Assembly: GCA_036260375.1 (NCBI GenBank) | Contig: DASZZZ010000085.1 | Location: 1 to 49,752, forward strand | From: DASZZZ01 sp036260375 | Lineage (GTDB): Bacteria > Actinomycetota > CADDZG01 > WHSQ01 | Direction of reading: 5' to 3' | DNA length: 49,752 nucleotides | In this document: positions 17,261-24,747 of the stretch, one piece after another | How positions within the stretch are numbered: position 1 is the first letter of the stretch | How the letters are laid out: each line of letters opens with the position of its first letter | The notes under the pieces: model-generated | The model's input: only the letters and a program-made list of their open reading frames with translations | The model's database searches: none | What the model was told of the DNA's origin: nothing | Translations under genes and position numbers: made by a program

Positions 17261-18192
17261 ACGAGGTCGTCGCCGCCCGCGCGGCGGCCGATGCGCTTCT
17301 CGAGCACGTCCCAGCGGCGGCGCACCTGCATGCCGACGCGCTCGTACAGCCGCGGCGCGCCGGTCGGGTTGTCCTCGTCGACGTTGAGCATGGCGCGGTC
17401 GAGGCCGCGGCGCGCGAAGTGCTCGAACGCCTCGAGCATGAGCGCCAGGCCCACGCCGCGCCGGCGCGCCGCGGCGGCGACGCCGACGTCCTGCACCCAT
17501 CCGACGTCGTTCCACGACCGGCCCAGCAGGACGCCGGCGACGCCGCCGTCGACCATCGCGACGAGGCCGGGGTCGGCGTGGGCGATCGGGTGCGACCACG
17601 CGTCGGGCGGCGTCTCCTCGAACCCCCACTGGCCGGCGAACGCCTCGCCGAGGAGCGCGTTGGCGGCCGCCTCGTCGGCGACGGGATCGAGCGGCCGGAT
17701 CGTCACGGACGGATCGACGGGGGCCGCGACGCGCGGGGCGGGCAGGGCGATCTCCATGTGGAGAAAAGAGCGCACGAGCGTGTAGCCGTGCGCGTGAAGC
17801 AGGGCGCGGGCCGCGTCGTCGGTCGCGGATATGCAGTTGCGCAGCGGGAGGCCGGCGCCGCGCTCGCTCGCGGTCTGCGCCGCGCGCCGTTCGGTGTGCG
17901 CGACGAGCGCGGCCCCGAGCCCGCGCCCGCGCGCGTCGGGATGCACGCGCGCGTACGCGTCGAGGGCGCCCGGGTCCTCCTCGAACACCTCCGCATAGCC
18001 GACGAGCCGTCCGGCCTCCTCGGCCACCCACGCGTCGCGCGCCGGGTCGAAGCCGCCGCGGTCCCAGTCGTCGCGCAGCACCGCGACGCCGAAGTCGGCG
18101 CGTCCCGCATCAGCGACGTCGTACTCGTCGAGCAGCCGCGCGACGCGCTCGAGGTCACCGCGCGCGGCGGGCCGTATCCGGAGCTCGTTCAT
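17257..18192 (-). CDS. Tandem-GNAT N-acetyltransferase
   Basis: Two GCN5-related acetyltransferase domains in 311 aa. The N-terminal domain (~1-150) has the acetyl-CoA loop RGRGLGAALVAHTE; the C-terminal domain (~160-300) has RRRGVGLALMLEAFEHF and DNPTGAPRLYERVGM. The tandem layout resembles mycothiol synthase MshD, but similar double GNATs have other roles, so no symbol is given. ATG at 18192; the frame is open far upstream but with antisense-like sequence only. Divergent from the E1-alpha gene (105-bp spacer), convergent with the preceding membrane-protein gene. Confidence 0.85.
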   Translation of the reverse strand: MNELRIRPAARGDLERVARLLDEYDVADAGRADFGVAVLRDDWDRGGFDPARDAWVAEEAGRLVGYAEVFEEDPGALDAYARVHPDARGRGLGAALVAHTERRAAQTASERGAGLPLRNCISATDDAARALLHAHGYTLVRSFLHMEIALPAPRVAAPVDPSVTIRPLDPVADEAAANALLGEAFAGQWGFEETPPDAWSHPIAHADPGLVAMVDGGVAGVLLGRSWNDVGWVQDVGVAAAARRRGVGLALMLEAFEHFARRGLDRAMLNVDEDNPTGAPRLYERVGMQVRRRWDVLEKRIGRRAGGDDLV

Positions 18193-18285
18193 GCCGCCAT
18201 CCTGACACCGCGCCGCGCCGGACCGTGAGCCTCGCGACGCGCCGGCGTGCCGAGTGATCACGACGTCACCACGCCGCCGGGGGGC

Positions 18286-18291
18286 TAGCCT
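18286..18291 (+). promoter_or_regulatory. Putative -10 box of the E1-alpha/hisS operon
   Basis: TAGCCT lies exactly 6 nt before the GTG at 18298 with no ribosome-binding site between, a typical leaderless arrangement. Confidence 0.45.
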
Positions 18292-18297
18292 GTCGCC

Positions 18298-19386
18298 GTG
18301 AGCGAGCCGCGCGTCGTCGGCGACGACCAACCGCCGCCGGAGGGACTCGACGGCGCGCGGCTGCGCACGCTGTTCGAGTGGATGGTCCTCCTGCGGACGT
18401 TCGACGAGCGCGCCGTCGCGCTGCAGCGGCAGGGCCGCATCGGCAACTACCCGATGTTCGCGGGGGAGGAGGCGACGCAGGCCGGCCCCCTGCTCGCGCT
18501 GCGCGACAGCGACTGGGTGTTCCCCTCGTACCGGCAGAACGCGATCGGCATCCTGCGCGGGCTGCGCCCGTCGACGCCGCTGAAGTACCGGCGGGGGCTC
18601 GGGGGGCCGGACGGGTTCTGGGACGCGCGTCGCTACCGCGTCGCCCCGGTCTGCATCCCGATCGCGACGCACCTGCCGCACGCGGTCGGGCTCGCATGGG
18701 CCGCGCGGACGCGCGGCGACGACTGCGTGTCGCTCGTGTGGTTCGGCGACGGGGCCACGTCCGAAGGCGACTTCCACGAGGCCATGAACTTCGCCGCGGT
18801 GTTCGCCGCTCCGACGGTGTTCCTGTGCGTCAACAACCAGTGGGCGATCTCGACGCCGTACGCGCGTCAGACCGCGACCGCGACGATCGCCGAGAAGGCG
18901 GGGGCGTACGGGATGCCGGGCGTGCGCGTCGACGGCTTCGACGCGCTGGCGTGCTACGAGGCGACGCGCGCCGCGGCCGCCCGTGCGCGCGCGGGCGGCG
19001 GGCCCACGCTCGTCGAGGCGTACTGCTACCGGCTCGGCCCCCACGCGACCGCCGACGACCCGTCCCGCTACCGCGATCCCGCCGAGGCGCGGCGGTGGAG
19101 GGCGCGTGACCCGATCCCGGCGACGGCCGCGTACCTGCGCCGCGCGGGCGTGCTCGACGACGCCGCCGAGGCGGCCGCCCACGACCGCGCCCGCGCCGCG
19201 ATCGCCGCGGCCGTCGACGAGCTCGACGCGGCTTCGCCGCGCGGTCCGGAGGTGCTGTTCGACTACGTGTACGCGTCCGGGCGTCCGGCCTCGTTCGACG
19301 AGGCTCCGAGCGCGCGCGGCAGTAGCATGACGGCCCCCGCGCCGGCCGACGGCGCGCCCGGCCGACCCACGGAGGGCTCCGCGTGA
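18298..19386 (+). CDS. Thiamine-dependent 2-oxoacid dehydrogenase E1 alpha subunit
   Basis: E1-alpha of a pyruvate or branched-chain 2-oxoacid dehydrogenase, 362 aa. The ThDP/Mg motif runs from GDG (residues 150-152) to NN (179-180). YPMFAGEEATQAG and FPSYRQNAIGILRG match substrate and phosphorylation-loop regions of the family. The E1-beta gene that normally follows is absent; instead the stop codon overlaps hisS by 4 bp (GTGA). The C-terminal ~35 residues are a Pro/Ala/Gly-rich tail, perhaps a fading coding end before hisS. Complex-specific substrate cannot be told from sequence. Confidence 0.88.
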   Translation: MSEPRVVGDDQPPPEGLDGARLRTLFEWMVLLRTFDERAVALQRQGRIGNYPMFAGEEATQAGPLLALRDSDWVFPSYRQNAIGILRGLRPSTPLKYRRGLGGPDGFWDARRYRVAPVCIPIATHLPHAVGLAWAARTRGDDCVSLVWFGDGATSEGDFHEAMNFAAVFAAPTVFLCVNNQWAISTPYARQTATATIAEKAGAYGMPGVRVDGFDALACYEATRAAAARARAGGGPTLVEAYCYRLGPHATADDPSRYRDPAEARRWRARDPIPATAAYLRRAGVLDDAAEAAAHDRARAAIAAAVDELDAASPRGPEVLFDYVYASGRPASFDEAPSARGSSMTAPAPADGAPGRPTEGSA

Positions 19387-20669
19387 CACGAGGCGACGAC
19401 GGCCCGCTGCGCGCGCCCCGCGGCACCCAGGACCTGCTCCCGCCGGCGTCGTGGGAGTGGCAACGGCTCGTGCGCGACGCGCTCGACGACTGCGCGCGCG
19501 CCGGCTACCTCCCGGTCGAGACGCCGCTGTTCGAGCACACCGAGGTGTTCGCGCGCGGCGTCGGCGAGGACACGGACGTCGTGACCAAGCAGATGTACAC
19601 GTTCGCCGACCGCGCCGGGCGCTCGCTCACGCTGCGCCCGGAGGGCACGGCCCCCGTCGTGCGCGCCGTCATCGAGGGTGGCCTCGAGCGCGGCGCGCTT
19701 CCGGTCAAGCTCGCCTACTGCGGGGCGATGCTGCGCCAGGAACGGCCGCAGAAGGGCCGGTTCCGCCAGTTCTCCCAGATCGGCGTCGAGGCGATCGGCA
19801 CCGAGGACCCGCTCGTCGACGCCGAGGTCGTCGAGCTCGGTGCCCGCGTGTTGGCGAACGCGGGCGTCGACGCGACGCTGCTGCTGAACTCGATCGGGCA
19901 CCTCGCCGAGTCGTGCCGGCTCGGCTACCTCTCCGTTCTGCGCGCCTTCCTGCAGGAGCGCTCCGACGAGCTCGCGCCGGACGACCGCGCCCGTGTCGCG
20001 ACCAACCCGCTGCGGACGTTCGACTCCAAGGACCCGGCCACGATCGCGGTGATGACGTCGGCGCCGCTGCTCACGGGCCACCTCTGCGACGAGTGCCGGG
20101 CGCACTTCGACGCCGTGACCGGCGCGCTCGACGCGCTCGGCGTCGCCTACAGCCTCGAGCCGCGGCTCGTGCGCGGGCTCGACTACTACACGAGGACCGC
20201 GTTCGAGTTCGTGTCCGGGCGCCTCGGCGCGCAGAACGCGGTCGGCGGCGGTGGGCGCTACGACGGGCTCGCGGAGGCGCTCGGGGGGCCGCGCCTTCCG
20301 GGGATCGGTTTCGCGCTCGGGCTCGACCGCATCGTCGTCGCTCGGCGCGAGGGCGGCGTCGAGCCGCCGCCGCCGGACGCGGTGCGCGCCTTCTTCGTCG
20401 CCCTCGACGACGACGCGCGCGCCGCGGCCTTCCGGATGGCGGTGAGGCTGCGCCGCGCCGGGGTCGGCGCCGACCTCGACTTCGCCGGGCGCAGCATGAA
20501 GGGTCAGCTCAAGAGCGCGGCGCGCGCGGGGGCGCGCTGGGCCGTGATCCTCGGCCGGCGTGAGCTCGACGACGGCACCGCGACCGTCAAGGATCTCGTC
20601 ACGGGCGAGCAGTCGACGGTCCCGGCGGACGACGTCGTGCGCGTCGTCGCCGGCGACGGCTCCCCATAG
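19383..20669 (+). CDS. hisS: Histidyl-tRNA synthetase
   Basis: Class II aminoacyl-tRNA synthetase, 428 aa. Motif 1 region RAPRGTQDLLP, motif 2 YCGAMLRQERPQKGRFRQFS, histidine-binding RGLDYYTRTAFEFV and motif 3 PGIGFALGLDRI; the C-terminal ~95 aa form the anticodon-binding domain (FAGRSMKGQLKSAARAGARW). The GTG start is translationally coupled to the upstream E1-alpha gene. A very strong hairpin lies about 90 bp past the stop. Confidence 0.96.
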   Translation: MTRGDDGPLRAPRGTQDLLPPASWEWQRLVRDALDDCARAGYLPVETPLFEHTEVFARGVGEDTDVVTKQMYTFADRAGRSLTLRPEGTAPVVRAVIEGGLERGALPVKLAYCGAMLRQERPQKGRFRQFSQIGVEAIGTEDPLVDAEVVELGARVLANAGVDATLLLNSIGHLAESCRLGYLSVLRAFLQERSDELAPDDRARVATNPLRTFDSKDPATIAVMTSAPLLTGHLCDECRAHFDAVTGALDALGVAYSLEPRLVRGLDYYTRTAFEFVSGRLGAQNAVGGGGRYDGLAEALGGPRLPGIGFALGLDRIVVARREGGVEPPPPDAVRAFFVALDDDARAAAFRMAVRLRRAGVGADLDFAGRSMKGQLKSAARAGARWAVILGRRELDDGTATVKDLVTGEQSTVPADDVVRVVAGDGSP

Positions 20670-20760
20670 CGGGTGCGTCCGGCGCGGCGTCGGACGCGGC
20701 CGAGGCGCCCGGGGCCGAGACTGCGGCGGGCGCCGACGGCCAGACGACGCTGCCGGCGCT

Positions 20761-20792
20761 CGGCGGGAGGCGCGTGTGACGCGCCCCCGCCG
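20761..20792. terminator. Strong hairpin between convergent hisS and the small peptide gene
   Basis: CGGCGGG-A-GGCGCGT, loop GTG, ACGCGCC-CCCGCCG: a 14-bp GC stem with one bulged A. It sits between the 3' ends of hisS (+) and the peptide gene (-) and has no U run on either side. Most likely a bidirectional structure that halts or protects transcripts. Confidence 0.65.
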
Positions 20793-20801
20793 AACGACTC
20801 C

Positions 20802-20813
20802 CTAGGGCCCTAG
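20802..20813. repeat. 12-bp perfect palindrome at the peptide-gene stop codon
   Basis: CTAGGGCCCTAG is fully self-complementary and includes the TAG stop of the minus-strand peptide gene (20810-20812). It may add to the neighbouring terminator or be a binding site. Confidence 0.35.
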
Positions 20814-20899
20814 TTCCAGGGCCAGCCGTCGCCACCGCTGGCGACGAAGACCGCGACCAGCGCGACCAGCAAGGTCTGCACGCGCGTCACGAGATTCAT
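20810..20899 (-). CDS. 29-aa hydrophobic peptide with GWPW tail (candidate signal)
   Basis: A 29-codon gene. The N-terminus carries one Arg, residues ~8-21 are strongly hydrophobic (LLVALVAVFVASG) and the tail is GDGWPWN. AGGGGGG lies 6 nt before the ATG, a clear ribosome site. The gene is divergent from an HTH-TPR regulator 228 bp away, the layout of Rgg/SHP-type peptide signalling. The G-x-G-W-x-W tail recurs in another small gene at 40240-40326. A signal peptide or single TM with a short exported tail would fit. No homologue is recognised; coding status rests on the RBS, context and the related second copy. Confidence 0.6.
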   Translation of the reverse strand: MNLVTRVQTLLVALVAVFVASGGDGWPWN

Positions 20900-20995
20900 C
20901 ACAAACCCCCCTCGCCAGTGCACCGGACGCCGCCCGGAGGCCGCCCCCCGCCTCGAGGTCGGCCGTAGGACGTCCGCCCTGTGCATCTTCCTTAA

Positions 20996-21026
20996 CCCCG
21001 GGCTAATGCCGGGGCTAACCACTTTA
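20996..21026 (-). promoter_or_regulatory. Promoter and TTAGCC repeats upstream of the peptide gene
   Basis: On the minus strand TAAAGT (complement of 21021-21026) is a TANNNT -10 box. Two direct repeats of TTAGCCC(C)GG follow immediately, with a 12-bp period (about one helical turn), and also form a CCCCGG/CCGGGG hairpin with a 7-nt loop (20996-21014). Placement over the expected start point suits an operator for the adjacent regulator. The mRNA leader to the ATG would be about 115 nt. Confidence 0.4.
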
Positions 21027-21069
21027 CCGGATTTCGCCGGAGTCGGTCGAGTTCCTGCGGCCGATTCGC

Positions 21070-21106
21070 AAGACATGTAACGGCGCCACAGTTACACTGT
21101 CCGTTA
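21070..21106 (+). promoter_or_regulatory. Promoter with nested dyads upstream of the HTH-TPR gene
   Basis: AAGACA (21070-21075) and TACACT (21093-21098) make a -35/-10 pair with a 17-bp spacer. Superimposed dyads: TGTAAC-N9-GTTACA (21076-21096), ACAGT-TAC-ACTGT (21088-21100) and TAACGG-N17-CCGTTA (21078-21106). Overlap of dyads with the -10 suggests autoregulation by the HTH protein, which is inference. Confidence 0.5.
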
Positions 21107-21127
21107 AACAGCGACGGGAGGGACGCC

Positions 21128-22408
21128 GTGAAGCTAGCCGAGCAGTTGAGGAGGCTTCGGCACGACCGAGGCATGACACAGAAGCAACTCGCGTCCCCGC
21201 GCTACACGGCGGCGTACGTCAGCACGATCGAGGCGGGCGTCCGGAGGCCGTCGCCCGAAGCGCTCTCGTACTTCGCGGGCAAGCTCGGCGTCACCGAGGA
21301 GGAGCTCGTCTCGGGTCGCTCGCCCGAGCTCGTCCCGCGTCTCGAGCTCACCCTGCACGAGGCGCGCCGCGCCGCCTCGCGCGGCAACCTCGACGACGCC
21401 CAGAAGGCATTCGCCCGGGTCGCGCGCGAGGCCAGCCGCCACGACCTCGTCGAGTTGCGGGCGCGCGCCGAGCAGGGCCTCGGCCTGTGCCTGCTGCGCG
21501 CCGGCGACGCCGAGGGCGCGCTCGACCGCTACGACCGCGCCATCCGCCTGCTCGCGCCGCAGCCGATGACCGCGCGCGTCGACGCGGTCGCCGGCAAGGC
21601 CGCGTGCCTGCACCGCATGGGTGACGTCCGGCACGCCATCTACATCCTCGAGAACGCCCTCGAGAACCTCACCCGCAGCGGCCTCGAGGACCCCGGCGCC
21701 CTCCTGAAGGTATACGCGTCGCTGATCGGCCCGTACTTCGCGTCGGGCGCGTACGACAGGGCTTCGGACGCCGCGGCGAAGGCGCTCGATCTCGCGCCGC
21801 AGTCCAACGAGCCAGAGCGCCTCGGGTCGATGTACCTGAGCGCGGCGCGCGCGCACCTGGAGCACTCTCGCTTCCTGCATGCGCGCGAGGCCCTGCGACT
21901 CGCCGAGGAGCTGTTCCGGCAGGCCGACCTCCAGGTCGAGATCGGGCAGGCGCACCTCGCGCTCGGCTACGTCCTGATCCGCGAGGGACAGCTCGAGGAG
22001 GCGCGGGGCGAGCTCGAGATCGCGCAGGGCATCTTCAAGAAGACGGGCAGCGCCGTCGACGAGGCGCGGACGCTCAACGAGATGGCACGCTTGGAGCGCC
22101 GGTTCGAGCGGCCCGCCGAGGCGCGCACGCTCCTGCGCCGCTCGATCCGCCTGCTCGAGGGCGAGCGCGACGTCACCGAGCTCGCGCTCGCGCATCGCGA
22201 GATGGGGCTCGCGGAGGACGGGACGCGCTCGGAGAAGGCGGAGAAGCACCTGCGCAAGGCGATCGAGCTCTACGACCGCGCCGACGCCAAGATGGAGCTC
22301 GCGGCGACCTACGCCGCGCTCGGCGACGTGTACTACGGCCGGGGCGAGTGGCAGTCGGCGTGCGAGGAGTACCGCTCCGGGATCCTCGCCCTCGACCACC
22401 GCCTGTAA
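21128..22408 (+). CDS. XRE-type HTH regulator with TPR domain (RRNPP architecture)
   Basis: Protein of 426 aa. Residues ~4-60 are a Cro/C1-type HTH (LAEQLRRLRHDRGMTQKQLA, then YVSTIEAGVRRPSPEALSYFAGKLGV). Residues ~75-420 are helical repeats of TPR type, with recurring A/G-x3-A and alternating aromatic/small positions, for example ELRARAEQGLGLCLLRAGD, LGYVLIREGQLEEARGELE and TYAALGDVYYGRGEWQSA. HTH plus a long C-terminal TPR block is the layout of Rgg/PlcR/NprR/PrgX-type regulators that bind small peptides. GTG start with GGGAGGG upstream. Divergent from the 29-aa peptide gene. Peptide binding is inferred. Confidence 0.88.
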   Translation: MKLAEQLRRLRHDRGMTQKQLASPRYTAAYVSTIEAGVRRPSPEALSYFAGKLGVTEEELVSGRSPELVPRLELTLHEARRAASRGNLDDAQKAFARVAREASRHDLVELRARAEQGLGLCLLRAGDAEGALDRYDRAIRLLAPQPMTARVDAVAGKAACLHRMGDVRHAIYILENALENLTRSGLEDPGALLKVYASLIGPYFASGAYDRASDAAAKALDLAPQSNEPERLGSMYLSAARAHLEHSRFLHAREALRLAEELFRQADLQVEIGQAHLALGYVLIREGQLEEARGELEIAQGIFKKTGSAVDEARTLNEMARLERRFERPAEARTLLRRSIRLLEGERDVTELALAHREMGLAEDGTRSEKAEKHLRKAIELYDRADAKMELAATYAALGDVYYGRGEWQSACEEYRSGILALDHRL

Positions 22409-22414
22409 CCGGCC

Positions 22415-22431
22415 GCCCGCGGCGCGCGGGC
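22415..22431. terminator. GC hairpin after the HTH-TPR gene
   Basis: GCCCGCG-GCG-CGCGGGC, 7-bp arms with a 3-nt loop, 6 bp past the stop codon at 22408. No U tract follows, so it may be a weak terminator or a 3'-end stabiliser. Confidence 0.4.
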
Positions 22432-22483
22432 GCAACGCTCGCGTCGTGCCGCCGCGCCCCGCGTGGCGGCCGCGCGGCGCCGG

Positions 22484-22489
22484 TATGCT
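22484..22489 (+). promoter_or_regulatory. Putative -10 box of gltX
   Basis: TATGCT ends 6 nt before the ATG at 22496, leaving no room for a ribosome-binding site. It supports choosing this ATG over an in-frame upstream start at 22463 and suggests a leaderless mRNA. Confidence 0.5.
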
Positions 22490-22495
22490 CGCTCG

Positions 22496-23932
22496 ATGAC
22501 AGACGTGCGCGTCCGCTTCGCGCCGTCGCCGACCGGCTACCTACACGTCGGCGGCGCGCGCACGGCCCTCTACAACTGGCTCCACGCCCAGCGCCATGGC
22601 GGCACGTTCGTCCTGCGCGTCGAGGACACGGACGCGGCGCGCAACACGACCGAGTCCACCGACGCGATCCTCGCGTCGCTGTCGTGGCTCGGCCTCCGCT
22701 GGGACGAGGGGCCGTACCTCCAGTCCGAGGCCCGGGCCGAGCACGTCGCCGTGGCACAGCGGCTCGTCGACGAGGGCCGCGCGTACTACTGCGACTGCGC
22801 GCGCGCCGAGATCGAGGAGCGCGTCCGGGACCCTCACGCGACGCGCTACGACGGCCACTGCCGCGACCGCGGCCTCGCCCCCGGAACGGGCCGCGTGGTG
22901 CGGTTCAGGGTGCCCGACGGCCGCACCGTCGTGCGCGACCTCCTGCGCGGGGAGCCTGCGTTCGACCACGCCGGCATCGACGACTTCGTCGTGCTGCGCT
23001 CGGACGGCACCCCGGTGTTCGTCCTCGCCAACGCGGTCGACGACGCGCGCATGCGCATCTCGCACGTCATCCGCGGTGAGGAGCACCTCCCGACGACCCC
23101 CAAGTACATCCTGCTGTGCGAGGCGATGGGCGCGCCGGTCCCGACGTTCGCGCATCTCCCCGTGCTCGTGAACGAGAAGCGTCAGAAGCTGTCCAAGCGG
23201 CGCGACCACGTCGCGGTCGAGTACTACAGGGAGCAGGGCTTCCTTCCCGACGCGCTCGTGAACTACCTCGCGCTGCTCGGGTGGTCGCCGCGCGACGACC
23301 GCGAGATCTTGTCGCGCGACGAGCTCGTCGCCGCGTTCGACGTCGGGAGCGTCAACCTGTCGGCGGCGTTCTTCGACGAGGCGAAGCTCCGCCACTTCAA
23401 CGGCGTCTACATCCGGGAGCGCGCGCCGGACCGCTTCCTCGACGACGCGCGTCCGTGGGTCGACGACGCGGCGCGGGCGCGCGGCTGGACGATCGACGAC
23501 GCCGTGCTGGAACGGGTCGCGCCGCTCGCGCAGACGCGCGTCGCGCTGCTCTCGGAGGTACCCGACCTCGTCGAGCCGTTCTTCGTCGACGACGTCGTCG
23601 TCGACGGCGCCGCGGTCGAGGAGGTTCTGCTCCGGCCCCCGTACGCGCGCAGCGTCCTGACCGCGGCGCTGTCCGACTACGCGGACTGCGACTGGGTCGC
23701 GGAGCGCATCAAGGACTGCACCCACGAGCTCGGCGCGCGCCACGACCTCAACCTCCGCAAGACACAGGCCCCCATCCGCGTCGCGGTCACGGGACGCAAG
23801 GTCGGTCTGCCCTTGTTCGAGACCCTTGAGGTGCTCGGCCGTGACCGTGCGCTCGCGCGCATCACGGCGGCGCTCGAGCGGTATCTGTCGCACGACGAGG
23901 ACGTGACGCCGCGCGCGACGGGCGCGCGCTGA
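22496..23932 (+). CDS. gltX: Glutamyl-tRNA synthetase
   Basis: Class I aminoacyl-tRNA synthetase charging tRNA-Glu (and possibly tRNA-Gln in organisms lacking GlnRS); 478 aa, typical length. The HIGH-type motif is in PSPTGYLHVGGARTAL (His17) and the KMSKS-type motif is KLSKR (~231-235). A CDC sequence (CDCARAEIEERV) lies in the region that often binds zinc. The C-terminal ~150 residues form the helical anticodon-binding domain. The ATG at 22496 is preceded by a -10-like TATGCT. It is followed by the MOSC gene after one base. Confidence 0.96.
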   Translation: MTDVRVRFAPSPTGYLHVGGARTALYNWLHAQRHGGTFVLRVEDTDAARNTTESTDAILASLSWLGLRWDEGPYLQSEARAEHVAVAQRLVDEGRAYYCDCARAEIEERVRDPHATRYDGHCRDRGLAPGTGRVVRFRVPDGRTVVRDLLRGEPAFDHAGIDDFVVLRSDGTPVFVLANAVDDARMRISHVIRGEEHLPTTPKYILLCEAMGAPVPTFAHLPVLVNEKRQKLSKRRDHVAVEYYREQGFLPDALVNYLALLGWSPRDDREILSRDELVAAFDVGSVNLSAAFFDEAKLRHFNGVYIRERAPDRFLDDARPWVDDAARARGWTIDDAVLERVAPLAQTRVALLSEVPDLVEPFFVDDVVVDGAAVEEVLLRPPYARSVLTAALSDYADCDWVAERIKDCTHELGARHDLNLRKTQAPIRVAVTGRKVGLPLFETLEVLGRDRALARITAALERYLSHDEDVTPRATGAR

Positions 23933-23933
23933 C

Positions 23934-24599
23934 GTGACGCGCGACGCGCGTGACGGCGGCGTCGTGGCCGCCGTCTTCGTTGGCTCCGTTGCGCCGTTGC
24001 CCGACCGGCTGTCGCGCTCCCGGCGCACGGTCTCGAGCGCGATCGTCAAGCGGTCGGTCGAGGGCCCGGTACGCGTCACGACGACCGGGCTCGCGGGCGA
24101 CGAGCACGGCGCGATCGGGATCCACGGCACACCCGACCGGGCGGTGCTCGCGTACGCGATCGCGCACTACCCGCGCTGGGCGCGCGACCTCGGCGACGAC
24201 CGGCTCGGCCCCGGTGCGTTCGGCGAGAACCTCGTCGTCGACCGCGTCACCGAGGCCGGCGTGTGCGTCGGCGACGTCGTCCGCGTCGGCACGGCCGTGC
24301 TTCGGGTGACGCAGCCGCGCCGCCCGTGTCGCAAGCCCGACATCCGCTGGGGCGTCGACGGCCTGTCCGATCTCATGAAGTCGACCGGACGGACGGGGTG
24401 GTTGATGAGCGTCGTCGAGGAGGGCGACGTCGCGGCGGGGGCGCCGTTCGAGCTCGTCGAGCGCCCGTACCCGCGCTGGACGATCGACGAGGTGACGCGC
24501 GTCGCGTGGCGCGACGCCGCGCCGGGCGAGGCCGCGGAGCTGGCCCGCTGTCCCGCCCTCGCGCCGCGCTGGCGCGACAAGCTCTCGGCGCGCGTGTGA
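23934..24599 (+). CDS. MOSC domain protein (YiiM-like)
   Basis: Protein of 221 aa with a MOSC fold, associated with molybdenum-cofactor sulfur handling or detoxification of N-hydroxylated compounds in YiiM relatives. Seen: GLAGDEHGAIGIHG, GAFGENLVVD, and the conserved Cys in TQPRRPCRKPDI, followed by a short C-terminal helical extension. GTG start at 23934, one base after the gltX stop. Physiological substrate is unknown. Confidence 0.85.
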   Translation: MTRDARDGGVVAAVFVGSVAPLPDRLSRSRRTVSSAIVKRSVEGPVRVTTTGLAGDEHGAIGIHGTPDRAVLAYAIAHYPRWARDLGDDRLGPGAFGENLVVDRVTEAGVCVGDVVRVGTAVLRVTQPRRPCRKPDIRWGVDGLSDLMKSTGRTGWLMSVVEEGDVAAGAPFELVERPYPRWTIDEVTRVAWRDAAPGEAAELARCPALAPRWRDKLSARV

Positions 24600-24690
24600 C
24601 CGTCGCGTGACGGCGGCGGCGTCCGCACCGGCGTGACAACCCGCGCACGTGCTCGTTTCGCCTCGGAGCTACGCGGGTAGCAACGCAACT

Positions 24691-24705
24691 CGGCACAACG
24701 TGCCG
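24691..24705. promoter_or_regulatory. Inverted repeat upstream of the asparagine synthetase gene
   Basis: CGGCAC-AAC-GTGCCG, perfect 6-bp arms with a 3-bp centre, 42 bp before the ATG of asnB and downstream of a TAGCAA -10-like box (24678-24683). A candidate repressor site. Confidence 0.35.
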
Positions 24706-24747
24706 CGGCGGACGACGGCGGGGCCCGCGCGGCGGGGGAGGAACGCA

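Noticed and set aside
20670..20779. Coding-like stretch (A/G/D-rich, ending LPALGGRRV and TGA at 20777) after hisS in another frame
   Set aside because: No start codon with a ribosome site; HisRS is already full length. High-GC DNA often gives such open frames; a one-base deletion in hisS cannot be shown.
20976..20984. GCACAGGGC on the minus strand in the peptide-gene leader, matching a stretch of class I c-di-GMP riboswitches
   Set aside because: The other invariant elements (AAACC receptor strand, GGGACGCAAAGCC) are absent; likely chance.
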